Counted from the first letter of the stretch, positions 30,092-39,446 are shown. The stretch is DNA of 64,000 bases from Desulfosediminicola flagellatus (GCF_005116655.2 NZ_CP050698.1:1504001-1568000), one strand, 5' to 3'. Notes: generated by a model not told the origin, from the sequence alone. Numbers and translations are program-made.

Positions 30092-30961
30092 ATGAGTACC
30101 AGAACTCTCTATGCAGATCTCGGAGAAGAACGGGTTAGTACGGCTTTGCTGCTCGCAGCAGGAACAGGAAGCCGCCTCTCCCCTTTAACCGATATGACGC
30201 CTAAATGTCTTGTCCACGTCAACGAAATATCAATTCTTGAGAGATTGGTTCTTTCGCTTCAGGAGTATAATTTCAAGCGCCTGGTCGTTGTTGTTGGCCA
30301 TCAGGCTGAGTCGGTCCGTGAATATCTTGGATCAAGAGCCGGGGGAATGGAGATATCGTATATCACAAGCCCACTCTACAAAACCACAAATAATATCTAC
30401 TCTTTATGGTTAGCAAGAAAAGTCATAAAAGAACCATTTATGCTTATTGAAAGTGATTTGGTTTTCGAGCCGACGATGCTAAAAGAGATGCTGGTTCCTG
30501 ATCGAATAGCGGTTGCCAAGATACGTCCCTGGATGAACGGAACGACAGTAACTGTAGATAAGCTTAATGAGGTTGATGCATTTCACTGCGGTATTAATAA
30601 GCTCAACAAAAACCATTTCAAAACCGTTAATATTTACAGTCTTTCGAGTGCTACCTGGAAATTGGTTTGTGAAAGACTTGATCTATATATATCTAACAAA
30701 CACGTGGATGGTTACTATGAGACCGTCTTTGCAGATCTGGTAAGTGAGGGTTGCATCAGCTTTTCACCGGTCTTCTTTGATTCCAGTCTCTGGTATGAGA
30801 TTGATACTCTAGCCGATCTGAGAGCTGCCGGGACAGTCTGTGAACTCTATGATCAGCCACTTCCCATTAAAACACATATCAATCGTTCAAAGGTGATGGG
30901 CCACCCTTCAGATTTCGGTATTCAAGTATCATCCACACCGGGCCTAAAGGCAGTTCATTAA
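30092..30961 (+). CDS. Sugar/phosphoalcohol nucleotidyltransferase, phosphocholine/aminoalkyl-phosphate cytidylyltransferase type
   Basis: 289 residues. The NTP-transferase signature LLLAAGTGSRLSPLTDMTPK (about 20-38) binds the nucleotide. The TTNNIYSLWLA stretch (about 98-108) resembles the choline-phosphate cytidylyltransferase (LicC) and phosphonate cytidylyltransferase (PntC) branch rather than sugar transferases. Acidic ESDLVF and the C-terminal WYEIDTLADL provide the metal site. The predicted reaction is CTP plus an amino-alkyl phosphate or phosphonate giving a CDP-linked product. It has a GGAGG ribosome site. It is the first gene of a four-gene cassette, four bases before the PLP enzyme. 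Confidence 0.78.
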   Translation: MSTRTLYADLGEERVSTALLLAAGTGSRLSPLTDMTPKCLVHVNEISILERLVLSLQEYNFKRLVVVVGHQAESVREYLGSRAGGMEISYITSPLYKTTNNIYSLWLARKVIKEPFMLIESDLVFEPTMLKEMLVPDRIAVAKIRPWMNGTTVTVDKLNEVDAFHCGINKLNKNHFKTVNIYSLSSATWKLVCERLDLYISNKHVDGYYETVFADLVSEGCISFSPVFFDSSLWYEIDTLADLRAAGTVCELYDQPLPIKTHINRSKVMGHPSDFGIQVSSTPGLKAVH

Positions 30962-30965
30962 TATT

Positions 30966-32063
30966 ATGGCGAACCAAAAAAATACTGCCAAAGAGCGGTA
31001 CACAGATATTTCAAATAAACATGGCGGTTATTGGCGTTATGATTTTATCGATCACAACTATCTGTATAATCTCTACTTTCCGCCTGAAGATTTTTTTACA
31101 CATATCACCGAAAATATTCATCAACTGGTCCTCAACTATCCTGTCGGCCAGAATGAGTTAGCTGATTTGACAGGTAAATTAATTAACCAGTCACCAGATC
31201 ACATCGTGGTTGGTAATGGTGCGGCAGAGCTCATCAAGATTATTGCCGGGATGAATCAGCAAATGATTGTTCCTGTCCCGTCGTTTAATGAGTATGTCAA
31301 TGCTGCTCCAGAAGGTGATGTCATTGAATTTGTGCTGGAGGCACCTTCCTTTCAGCTCGATATCGACAAATTTGCAGAAGAGGCTATTAGAAGAAAAGCC
31401 CGTATAGCAGTGGTTGTTTCTCCGAATAACCCTACCTCATTGCTGGTACCTAAAGCAGAGTTGGTTCGGTTGCTTAAAATCCTGGCTGATCACAGTTGCA
31501 TGCTCATTGTTGATGAATCCTTTATAGATTTTGCCGAAAACGGTGAGAGTGAAACGCTTGAAGATGAGATTGGCAATTATCAAAATCTTGCAGTGATGAA
31601 GAGTATGAGTAAGGCCTTTGGTATCTGCGGTATACGCATAGGCTATTTACTTACAGCTAATGCAGAGTTTAGAGCGCAAGTCCGGAAAGGGCTCCATATC
31701 TGGAATATAAATGGTTTTGCCGAAGAATTTTTACGGCGTGCACCAACATACATTCAGCAGTTCAGGGAAAGTTGTAATACGGTAAAAGCAGATCGGGATG
31801 AATTTTATATGCTTCTCGGTGAAATTCCGGGAATGGATGTCTATAAGCCAGATGCCAACTATATTTTTTGTCGTGTACCTGATAATGGACCATCTGCTCC
31901 TGAGGTAACTGAAAGACTGTTTGTTGAGCACAATATTTATATAAAACACTGTCAGGGAAAAACGCTGCCGGAATCTGATCGTTATGTACGTATAGCCAGT
32001 CGAACTAAGACTGAAAATTGTAATCTTGTAAATGCATTACGCAGTGTTCTTGGATTGGTGTAG
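30966..32063 (+). CDS. PLP-dependent class I/II aminotransferase-fold enzyme (HisC/CobD-like)
   Basis: 365 residues. It shows VVVSPNNPTS, the PLP-ring aspartate in IVDESFIDF and the Schiff-base lysine K216 in SMSKAFG, followed by RIGYLL. The fold I signature places it near histidinol-phosphate aminotransferase and threonine-phosphate decarboxylase (CobD). No histidine or cobalamin genes are nearby. In this setting it could transaminate or decarboxylate a phosphorylated amino acid to supply the substrate of the upstream cytidylyltransferase; that is inference. PntC proteins are known fusions of a cytidylyltransferase and a transaminase, and here the two occur as adjacent separate genes. Confidence 0.8.
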   Translation: MANQKNTAKERYTDISNKHGGYWRYDFIDHNYLYNLYFPPEDFFTHITENIHQLVLNYPVGQNELADLTGKLINQSPDHIVVGNGAAELIKIIAGMNQQMIVPVPSFNEYVNAAPEGDVIEFVLEAPSFQLDIDKFAEEAIRRKARIAVVVSPNNPTSLLVPKAELVRLLKILADHSCMLIVDESFIDFAENGESETLEDEIGNYQNLAVMKSMSKAFGICGIRIGYLLTANAEFRAQVRKGLHIWNINGFAEEFLRRAPTYIQQFRESCNTVKADRDEFYMLLGEIPGMDVYKPDANYIFCRVPDNGPSAPEVTERLFVEHNIYIKHCQGKTLPESDRYVRIASRTKTENCNLVNALRSVLGLV

Positions 32064-32068
32064 TAAGA

Positions 32069-32716
32069 ATGAAAACATCAATGTTAGCAACTTCACGAAA
32101 ATCTATCTTGTCATACGCTGCAGATCTGCCAAACGTTTGTTCGCTGGTTGGTCTCTTCTGTTCGCTGCTCGCAATATACTATTCAATATTGGGTCTGTTC
32201 CATGCGGCAATGATTGGTATGATCTGGGCTGTATTTTTTGACTGGAGTGATGGCATTATTGCAAGAAAAATGAAAGGGCGTACTGAAGTCCAGGGCCTTT
32301 TCGGAGCACAGCTTGATTCACTCATTGATATTGTCAGTTTTGGGATTTGTCCGGCAATTTTGTTATTAAGCTATGGTGATTTCAGTGGTTGGTACATACC
32401 AGGTGCTTTTATAATTGTTGCGACGGGTGTTATTCGTCTAAGCTATTTCAATGTCTTTGGGCTGGTTGATAAATCAACCTACATGGGCCTTGCTCTGGAC
32501 AATAATGTTATCCTGCTGAGTGTTGTGTTCCTCTTTAATTCAATGATGAGTCGCCCCGCATTTTCCATTGTTCTTTACATAGCACTCATGGTTTTGGCCG
32601 CACTGAATGTTGCTCCGATCAAAACACCAAAATTTGCAGGCAAATGGTATTACATTCTCTTTGTTTATACTGTGATGATGTCTGCGATATTTATCTGGCA
32701 GTGGTATAGCCTGTGA
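32069..32716 (+). CDS. CDP-alcohol phosphatidyltransferase family membrane enzyme
   Basis: 215 residues with about 6 hydrophobic helices. The catalytic motif runs D58-W-S-D-G-I-I-A-R, then 12 residues, then G79-AQL-D83-SLI-D87. The usual spacing after AR is about 8, so the loop is about four residues longer than normal. The block GAQLDSLIDIVSFG resembles phosphatidylserine synthases. Such enzymes join a CDP-activated partner and an alcohol in the inner membrane. It starts five bases after the PLP gene. It probably transfers the head group made by the two upstream enzymes. Confidence 0.85.
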   Translation: MKTSMLATSRKSILSYAADLPNVCSLVGLFCSLLAIYYSILGLFHAAMIGMIWAVFFDWSDGIIARKMKGRTEVQGLFGAQLDSLIDIVSFGICPAILLLSYGDFSGWYIPGAFIIVATGVIRLSYFNVFGLVDKSTYMGLALDNNVILLSVVFLFNSMMSRPAFSIVLYIALMVLAALNVAPIKTPKFAGKWYYILFVYTVMMSAIFIWQWYSL

Positions 32717-32735
32717 TTGAATATCATTTTTCATT

Positions 32736-34034
32736 TTGTGTAATTATATGAATATACGCATGACTGTACCTGGATCTCTGCTGAGTGAATGCATATCAAA
32801 AAGCAATGATGAACTCGTCATATATGCTACGGATAATTTTGCTCAGTTCCCACGCCGTGATGGCTCCATACGATCAAGCTGTGACCGAGCGCTTCCTGCT
32901 GCGTCTACAAACGATCTGGTTGTCTTACGTGGTAAACAGAACCGTGAATATTACAGATGGCTTCGTTCTCTTAATCTGGGACCTGAGCACGTTATTGAAT
33001 ATCACCAACTGTCTTCAGAATTCAGCCTTGCAGAGTGTATAGTCAGAGACCCTGACCCTGTTTTGAAGTTCATAGACGAAACTGGCCGGAAACCTGTGTA
33101 CGTTCCCTGGTTTTCTGGACGCATGGAAGCTGAGGCGGCAAAAATACTTGGTGCTGAGCTTTTCGGTGCGACAGAGACATCGACCATAAAATACAACGAT
33201 AAAGCAGAATTTAAAAATGTTTGTAAGGAACTGGAGATCCCAGTTGTCGCAGGAACTACCTTTGAGATAAACCCGAAAGACACCGAAAACGCCGGTAATA
33301 TGGTTCGTATAATTCTCAGGCTTCTGACAGGGTGTGATGAGGTTATCATACGGGGTACCTTAGGGGAATCAGGCATGTCTTTATACAGGACAGGTGGAGA
33401 TAACATCCTGAATGTATATGACGCTATTGTTAACAGTGGTGAGAAGACAGTTATAATCGAGCCGTTTCTGGATGTCATATCAACACCTAATGACCAGTGG
33501 GCAATCGGTAACGACGGCACTATACATCATCTTGGTCTGGCTGATCAGATTTGTGAAAGTGGCATGGTCCATATCGGTACTCAGAATTGTCCGCGTTCCT
33601 CGAATCGCATTTATGACTATGTCACTGAGACATCACGTCTGATAGTAGATCACATGTCAGCATTCGGTTACAAAGGGGTGCTTGGTATCGATTATATTGT
33701 TACTGACGAGGGCGTATTCCCAGTTGAAAATAACGCACGTTTCAATGGTTCGACATTTGTTCGACTCATTCACGATAAAATAGTGACCAGCCTGCCTTCA
33801 GCTGCTTGCTGGAAATTTCTTAAATTCAAGATAAAGAAAGGTACATTCACTGATCTTGTCGAAAGACTTGGATCATTCATGTATGACGGCAAAAAATCAA
33901 ATTCGGTTTTTCCGTATAATTGCAATTCATTAGAATTAAACGGTTATTTCTCAATTATCTTGCTCGCTGAAGACTACAACCATCTTGTGCATCTTGAAAG
34001 ATCCCTGGCTAATAGTGGTATTAAAAGGGAATGA
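32736..34034 (+). CDS. ATP-grasp carboxylate-amine ligase-like protein
   Basis: 432 residues from 32736; ATG 32748 is an equally good start. The central part looks like an ATP-grasp fold: substrate region about 130-200, nucleotide-binding strands (EVIIRGTLGESGMSLYR), and the Mg2+ site GVLGIDYIVTDEGVFPVENN (Glu and Asn ligands) at about 310-335. These enzymes form amide bonds through acyl-phosphates. Closest known types are peptide ligases of specialised metabolism. As the last gene of the cassette it may add an amino acid to the head group or to the lipid. The exact substrate is unknown. Confidence 0.7.
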   Translation: MCNYMNIRMTVPGSLLSECISKSNDELVIYATDNFAQFPRRDGSIRSSCDRALPAASTNDLVVLRGKQNREYYRWLRSLNLGPEHVIEYHQLSSEFSLAECIVRDPDPVLKFIDETGRKPVYVPWFSGRMEAEAAKILGAELFGATETSTIKYNDKAEFKNVCKELEIPVVAGTTFEINPKDTENAGNMVRIILRLLTGCDEVIIRGTLGESGMSLYRTGGDNILNVYDAIVNSGEKTVIIEPFLDVISTPNDQWAIGNDGTIHHLGLADQICESGMVHIGTQNCPRSSNRIYDYVTETSRLIVDHMSAFGYKGVLGIDYIVTDEGVFPVENNARFNGSTFVRLIHDKIVTSLPSAACWKFLKFKIKKGTFTDLVERLGSFMYDGKKSNSVFPYNCNSLELNGYFSIILLAEDYNHLVHLERSLANSGIKRE

Positions 34035-34100
34035 CAGGTGTCAAACAGCTGAGGAGCTTCTACAGCCTCAGAAATATTCAACATACCCGGAGATTAACCC

Positions 34101-34229
34101 ATGGGAAAAGATAGAAAGAGTAACAAGGAAGATAAAAAGAAAGCGGCTCTGACACCGAAAGAGAAGAAGGCTGCCAAGAAGGCTAAAAAAGGCCCTGGTG
34201 ATTCTGTTATTAATACAAAATCAACGTGA
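34101..34229 (+). CDS. Small lysine-rich basic protein, 42 residues
   Basis: A GGAG ribosome site lies at good spacing before ATG 34101. Roughly a third of the residues are lysine, clustered in KEDKKKAALTPKEKKAAKKA, with a short uncharged tail. The composition suggests a nucleic-acid or ribosome-associated peptide. No family was recognised. It lies 66 bp after the ATP-grasp gene. Confidence 0.5.
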   Translation: MGKDRKSNKEDKKKAALTPKEKKAAKKAKKGPGDSVINTKST

Positions 34230-34339
34230 AAAGGTCTCTGACCCAAAACGCTTTGTATCGCTTTTTTGCAGGTGGTTTTCAAAGGAGCGATTCATCAATA
34301 CACGTTTGACTAACACGGGTATGCATTAATGAGACATAC

Positions 34340-35185
34340 ATGAATATTTTACATATTTCGGATATACATTTCGGCCCTCGTCACTGGCTGGGCGATGATG
34401 CTATCCTGTTGGAAAAGATTAACTCCTATGATGCTGATATTGTAATAAACACTGGTGATAATACAACAGATGGGCTGGAAGATGAATATGCCAAAGCAGG
34501 GCAATTTCTAGGGGCCATCAAGTGTAAACAGGTCATTTCGACTCTAGGAAACCATGATAAAAGAAATATGCGCTCGCATGAGCTTTTTCGAAAATATATT
34601 TCTGATATCGAAATAATACGTGTGCTTGAGTCTGATAAAACCTCTAAGAAACATCTCTTTCTGAATCGTGACGTTACTAAAATCGATGATCATTTCACCG
34701 ATGTGAACTTTGTTAAACGTGTTGAGATAAATGGCGTGGCGGTACTGTTTATCAGTATTGATTCTAATGAGCTTTACTCTGATGACGGATTTGTAGAAAA
34801 AAAGGTACTGAAAGCAGTTTCTGAGAAGATTAACCAAACCGAATACGATCTTGCATTATTGCTGACGCACTATTCAATATTGGGTACGGACGAATGTCCT
34901 CTGAAAAACTCAGCAGTCCTGATTGATTTTGTTCAAGAACATAAAATCGAGTATGTCTTCTGCGGTCATACCCATGATCTCGAATTAATGCGAACTACTG
35001 ATTTGTATCAGGGGCATTCATTCAACCATTTTATGTGCGGTACCCTTTCCTCTAGTAATATTGAGAATAATGATAACATGTTTCTCTATTATAAAAATCT
35101 GGGGAAAGAAGATATGCATCTCATTTTAGTCCGGATTTTTCTAAAGAATGGTCACATGCATTTTACTGAAGAGACAGTTTTTTAA
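34340..35185 (+). CDS. Calcineurin-like metallophosphoesterase
   Basis: 281 residues. The five metal-site motifs are present: DIHFG (D8, H10), GDN, GNHD, a histidine in LLLTHYS and GHTHDLE. This defines a dimetal phosphoesterase that could act on cyclic nucleotides, nucleotides or phosphoproteins. It is cytoplasmic, with no signal peptide. It is followed, 178 bp on, by a RelA/SpoT-type synthetase, so it might act on the alarmone or its products (inference). Confidence 0.85.
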   Translation: MNILHISDIHFGPRHWLGDDAILLEKINSYDADIVINTGDNTTDGLEDEYAKAGQFLGAIKCKQVISTLGNHDKRNMRSHELFRKYISDIEIIRVLESDKTSKKHLFLNRDVTKIDDHFTDVNFVKRVEINGVAVLFISIDSNELYSDDGFVEKKVLKAVSEKINQTEYDLALLLTHYSILGTDECPLKNSAVLIDFVQEHKIEYVFCGHTHDLELMRTTDLYQGHSFNHFMCGTLSSSNIENNDNMFLYYKNLGKEDMHLILVRIFLKNGHMHFTEETVF

Positions 35186-35363
35186 GCCAGTGTACTATAC
35201 AAAATAGCGGATTAATTATCATAATCTGCCAAAGAACCAACTACTACAGCGAACCAGTGAAATTACACTGGAGTTTTGAGTAAAAAAATTACATTTGAAA
35301 GTTTTGAAAACGAGCTGTCTGACTTTCTGCAACAGGGAAGGAACCCTGTAATATATCATTATT

Positions 35364-36389
35364 ATGGCATCATCAGATTTCGAAAAAGAAAAACAAATAT
35401 TTCTCGATTATGTAAATGACAACATCGAATTGTTGCGTAACGCAGAGTCATCATTTTCAACGCTAGTGCAGTCGCTTCTGGCCACGTCGCCTGAACTTTC
35501 TGTGGCAACAGTTACATCGCGTGTTAAAGGCCGAAAAGAAAGCATTAAGAAGTTTTCCAGAAAATATCAGTCAGATCTTGAGAAAGAAAAGAAAGAATAT
35601 GAGATCAAAGATTATATCACCGATCTGATAGGCGTACGGATCATTTGCCTCTATGAAAAAAACATACAGGAAATAGGGGATATTCTCGGAAACAACCTGT
35701 GCCTGATTGATTCGACAGATAAATCTCAACTCATTGAGCTGGCAGAAAACACTTTTGGCTATAAAGGGTTACATCTGGATTTGAAACTCGATGAGGCAAG
35801 AGAAGTAATGCCTGAATATAGCAGGTATAAAAATATAATATTTGAAGTTCAGATACGAACAATTATCCAGGATGCCTGGAGCGTTCTTGATCATAAAATA
35901 AAATATAAAAAGTCGATACCGCATGGCCTGAAGAGGCGAATTAACAGTCTTGCAGCTCTTTTTGAAACTGCGGATCGGGAATTTTACAGTATTCAGGAAG
36001 AAACAGAGAAACTTGAACAGAAAACCAAAGAAAAATCAAAGACTGATGATAACGAGAGTGAACTATTAAACGTTTTCCACTTCGCAAAAATCTCTGAGAC
36101 CTATTTCCCCGGAATTCGCCTGGCATCGTATAAGGTGGATGCACTGGTCGATGAAATATTGAAAATGAAAAAGATCACCAATGGCTCTTTTGAAAAAATG
36201 ATTCGCGAGAACATTGAAACCATACGAGTGTATAAAGATCTTCTCGATGGGAAACACAATCTGACATTTTATACGGTTATTCGGCATATATTGTACTTCT
36301 GTGACAGGTCATCATTTGCACACATATTGTATGATAATCAAAGGAATTCTTTTGATAATTGGCTTGGAAAACAGAATTTGAATAGCTGA
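35364..36389 (+). CDS. RelA/SpoT-domain (p)ppGpp synthetase-like protein
   Basis: 341 residues. The synthetase core (about 40-215) has RVKGRKESIKKFSRKY, ITDLIGVRIICLYE, GYKGLHLDL and EVQIRTIIQDAWSVLDHKIKYK, which match the ATP/GTP-binding and catalytic blocks of RelA/SpoT. There is no HD hydrolase domain, no TGS and no ACT domain, so it is a small alarmone synthetase type with a long extra C-terminal helical domain (about 215-341). The start codon lacks a clear Shine-Dalgarno, so the exact start is uncertain. Confidence 0.85.
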   Translation: MASSDFEKEKQIFLDYVNDNIELLRNAESSFSTLVQSLLATSPELSVATVTSRVKGRKESIKKFSRKYQSDLEKEKKEYEIKDYITDLIGVRIICLYEKNIQEIGDILGNNLCLIDSTDKSQLIELAENTFGYKGLHLDLKLDEAREVMPEYSRYKNIIFEVQIRTIIQDAWSVLDHKIKYKKSIPHGLKRRINSLAALFETADREFYSIQEETEKLEQKTKEKSKTDDNESELLNVFHFAKISETYFPGIRLASYKVDALVDEILKMKKITNGSFEKMIRENIETIRVYKDLLDGKHNLTFYTVIRHILYFCDRSSFAHILYDNQRNSFDNWLGKQNLNS

Positions 36390-36428
36390 TTAGGGGAGGA
36401 TCTTTTATCAGAATGAAAAAGGAGTTCT

Positions 36429-37079
36429 ATGGGTGCGTTACGAATTCGTTACCAGACTATTGAGATTGAGAATATAGATATTCATGTCATGACGCTGCGC
36501 GATAATCAGCAGTTTTCTGACCCGGAAGGAGTCGCATCACGCCTGGGAATATCGTCTGCTATCTGGCCATTATTTGGAATTATCTGGGATTCCGGTGAAG
36601 TACTCGCGCATATAATGTTCGATTATGAGATTGAGGGGAAGCGGATATTGGAAGTGGGTTGCGGTATTGCCCTCGCCAGTCTGGTTTTGAATCATCGCCT
36701 GGCTGATATCACAGCTACAGATTATCATCCAGAGGCTGAGTCGTTTCTTAGAAAAAATGTTAAACTCAACAATGGTCCGGCGATTCCGTTTCTTCGTACA
36801 GCATGGGAGGACGAAAATAATAGCCTGGGTGGGTTTGATCTCATTATAGGAAGTGATCTCCTCTATGAAAGAGGGCATGCTGTTGATTTGTCGAGCTTTA
36901 TCGATCAACATTCAAAATTGCATTGCGATGTGATAATTGTTGATCCGGGAAGAGGGCAGTCTGCCAAATTTAGTAAAGAAATGATAGAATTTGGTTATGA
37001 CCTTAACGAAGATGAGCCTGGCAGGCGTAATTTTTTAAGCGATAAGGGAAACGGAAGAATTCTGCATTATCACAGGTAG
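36429..37079 (+). CDS. Class I SAM-dependent methyltransferase (protein-lysine type)
   Basis: 216 residues with AAGGAG before the ATG. The SAM-binding loop ILEVGCGIALAS, the acidic ribose-binding residue in ITATDYHPE and the IIGSDLLYE motif resemble the METTL/eEF-lysine methyltransferase group. The N-terminal region holds the substrate part. The target is unknown. It is downstream of the RelA/SpoT protein by 40 bp and possibly in the same unit. Confidence 0.8.
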   Translation: MGALRIRYQTIEIENIDIHVMTLRDNQQFSDPEGVASRLGISSAIWPLFGIIWDSGEVLAHIMFDYEIEGKRILEVGCGIALASLVLNHRLADITATDYHPEAESFLRKNVKLNNGPAIPFLRTAWEDENNSLGGFDLIIGSDLLYERGHAVDLSSFIDQHSKLHCDVIIVDPGRGQSAKFSKEMIEFGYDLNEDEPGRRNFLSDKGNGRILHYHR

Positions 37080-37520
37080 AACATTGTAAATCACATTGTG
37101 ACTGGTCTGAGAAACAAGCACCTCTGAATCAATCCCCCCCACAAAGTAGCTCCCAATTTTCTAATCTTCGCTCACCTTATCGCATTAAAGTAAGAAAATG
37201 TTCTTTGTATTGCATCACACCACTTGAGAGAACACTCCACCCACTAAACTACTGCCTAAGGTATAATATCCATTTCCTCAATGATTCTTCATGGTGTTAA
37301 CAGTTTCATAGTCATGTTTCAACCATTTGAACATAATGAAGGCAAGAGGTCTCTAAAAGTAATTGACGATGAATGCCTAACTATATAAAGTAGTATAACG
37401 GTTTTTTTATTTCCTCAAGAACGCTTTTAATCTCAATTATTCGATCCTCAATTGTAGCAAGCCCCTGACCGAACTACATGTATCATAAAAAATGATTTTC
37501 AAATGAATTGGAAATGAGAA
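37080..37520. promoter_or_regulatory. Upstream region of the DUF3604 operon; possible promoter
   Basis: There is no gene in this 440-bp gap. A candidate sigma70 promoter is TTGACG (37363-37368) with TATAAA (37384-37389) or TAAAGT (37386-37391) at spacing 15-17. The remainder is AT-rich with no conserved feature seen. Confidence 0.35.
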
Positions 37521-39446
37521 ATGAAGAAGAATTGTAAAAGATTTATCCTTTCTCTTTGTGTTTACTCACTATTATTGTTCGCCCAATCAATTCTTGCTGA
37601 TGATATACGTACTGTTGGACAAGACCCGGAATCTATCAAATCGGCATTCTCCAAACCCGGCTACTCACCATATGCTGGTCGCAATTATCCGACTCAAGTG
37701 CTGTGGGGCGATACGCACCTGCACACCTCGTTGTCGCTTGATGCCAGGGCATTTGGAGTTACAATTGGGCCTGAAGGCGCCTATAGGCTGGCACGCGGAG
37801 AAGAAATAACCACTTCTCATGGCGAACGACTAAAACTATCCCGTCCTTTGGATTGGCTGGTGATAGCCGACCATTCGGATGCTATGGGTGCCATGAGCAA
37901 AATCATCGAGGGCGACCCTAACTTGTTACGAGACCAGACTATCAAGGATTGGCATGAACGAATAGCAAAGGGTGGTGAATCTGCTTTGATGGCAACTATG
38001 GATGTGATTCAGACTTTCACTGAGGGGAACACACCTGATGTAATCATGGAAGATGCATTTGCGAAGTCAATCTGGAGTCGATATCTGGAGACTGCCGAAA
38101 AGTATAATGAGCCTGGGCGATTCACTGCAATGATAGGGTATGAATGGACTTCAACACCAGGCGGTGACAATTTACACCGTAATGTGCTCTACCGTGGCGA
38201 TGCAGATGAGGCTCAACTGATGCTGCCTTTCACTGCAGCAGATAGTATGAATCCAGAGGACCTGTGGTCGTGGATGGAGGCGTATGAGAAGAAGACCGGT
38301 GGCCAGATATTGGCCTTGGCACACAATGGAAATCTCTCAAATGGACTTATGTTTCCGGAGATCAATCCCGCTTCGGGTAAACCGCTTACATTGGCTTATG
38401 CAGAAACCCGTATCAGATGGGAACCGCTCTATGAAGTGACGCAAATCAAGGGCGATGGTGAGGCTCACCCATATCTCTCTCCAAATGATGAGTTTGCCGG
38501 TTACGAAATTTGGGATAAAGGCAATCTCGGGCCAGTTGTAAAGAAGAAAGGGATGCTGCAATATGAGTATGGTCGTGAGGCCCTTAAAAATGGTCTTAAA
38601 TTGGAACAGAAACTCGGTGTCAATCCATATAAATTCGGCATGGTTGGCTCTACCGATTCTCATACCGCACTTGCAACTGCCGAGGAAGAGAACTTTTTTG
38701 GTAAACACAGTGGCAAGGAGCCTAAGCCTGAGCGATGGAGTGCTCTTGTCGCTGAAATGGGGGACGTCAGATATTTTGGATGGGAGCAGGTGTCCTCTGG
38801 TTATGCAGCAGTTTGGGCTACAGAGAACACTCGTGAAGCTATCTGGGACGCAATGAAGCGCAAAGAGGTCTATGGTACAACCGGCCCGAGAATGACGGTT
38901 TGGTTTTTTGGTGGTTGGGACTTCAATGCCAAAGACGCTCAGGCACGTACTCCTGGTTTGATAGGCTATTCCAAAGGTGTATCCATGGGTGGTGACCTGA
39001 ACAAGGTGTCAGAAAAAAAATCACCGAGTTTTTTGGTTGCGGCACTTAAAGATCCCTACAGCGGTAACCTTGACCGTATCCAGATTGTTAAGGGCTGGCT
39101 CGACAAACAGGGGCAGACTGGAGAAAAGGTCTATGACGTAGTCTGGTCTGATGCAGATAGACGTCAGCCTGGTCCTGATAGAAAACTGCCGATGGTCGGT
39201 AACACTGTTGATGTCGCAGAGGCTACCTGGACAAACACTATCGGCGCCCCTGAACTTATTACAGTTTGGCAGGACCCCGATTTTGATCCATCAGTGAGAG
39301 CTTTTTACTATGCCAGGGTAATCGAGATACCAACACCGCGTTGGACCGCCTACGATGCCAAGCGTTATGGCGTTACAATGTCTGGCGAGGTTCCGATGAT
39401 TACTCAGGAACGAGCCTATACCTCACCTATCTGGTATACGCCTTAA
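37521..39446 (+). CDS. DUF3604 domain-containing exported protein, copy 1
   Basis: 641 residues with an N-terminal signal peptide (cleavage near residue 26 after SILA). The PHP-like metal motifs WGDTHLHTSLSLDA and [12 protein letters not shown] and the later GSTDSHTAL identify the DUF3604 family, whose enzymatic role has not been established. The metal ligands are His/Asp. It ends with [12 protein letters not shown], shared with its neighbour. It is the first gene of an operon of six; the next gene starts 18 bp on and is a paralogue. Confidence 0.85.
   Translation: MKKNCKRFILSLCVYSLLLFAQSILADDIRTVGQDPESIKSAFSKPGYSPYAGRNYPTQVLWGDTHLHTSLSLDARAFGVTIGPEGAYRLARGEEITTSHGERLKLSRPLDWLVIADHSDAMGAMSKIIEGDPNLLRDQTIKDWHERIAKGGESALMATMDVIQTFTEGNTPDVIMEDAFAKSIWSRYLETAEKYNEPGRFTAMIGYEWTSTPGGDNLHRNVLYRGDADEAQLMLPFTAADSMNPEDLWSWMEAYEKKTGGQILALAHNGNLSNGLMFPEINPASGKPLTLAYAETRIRWEPLYEVTQIKGDGEAHPYLSPNDEFAGYEIWDKGNLGPVVKKKGMLQYEYGREALKNGLKLEQKLGVNPYKFGMVGSTDSHTALATAEEENFFGKHSGKEPKPERWSALVAEMGDVRYFGWEQVSSGYAAVWATENTREAIWDAMKRKEVYGTTGPRMTVWFFGGWDFNAKDAQARTPGLIGYSKGVSMGGDLNKVSEKKSPSFLVAALKDPYSGNLDRIQIVKGWLDKQGQTGEKVYDVVWSDADRRQPGPDRKLPMVGNTVDVAEATWTNTIGAPELITVWQDPDFDPSVRAFYYARVIEIPTPRWTAYDAKRYGVTMSGEVPMITQERAYTSPIWYTP

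Noticed and set aside
29932..30138. 68-codon ORF overlapping the start of the cytidylyltransferase
   Set aside because: It overlaps a real gene in another frame and lacks a ribosome site.
30092..34034. Complete phosphonate biosynthesis cluster
   Set aside because: No PepM or phosphonopyruvate decarboxylase gene is present in the window, so only the activation and transfer part can be proposed.
35276..35419. 48-codon ORF from TTG overlapping the RelA/SpoT start
   Set aside because: The ribosome site is too close to the start and the ORF runs into the synthetase gene in another frame.
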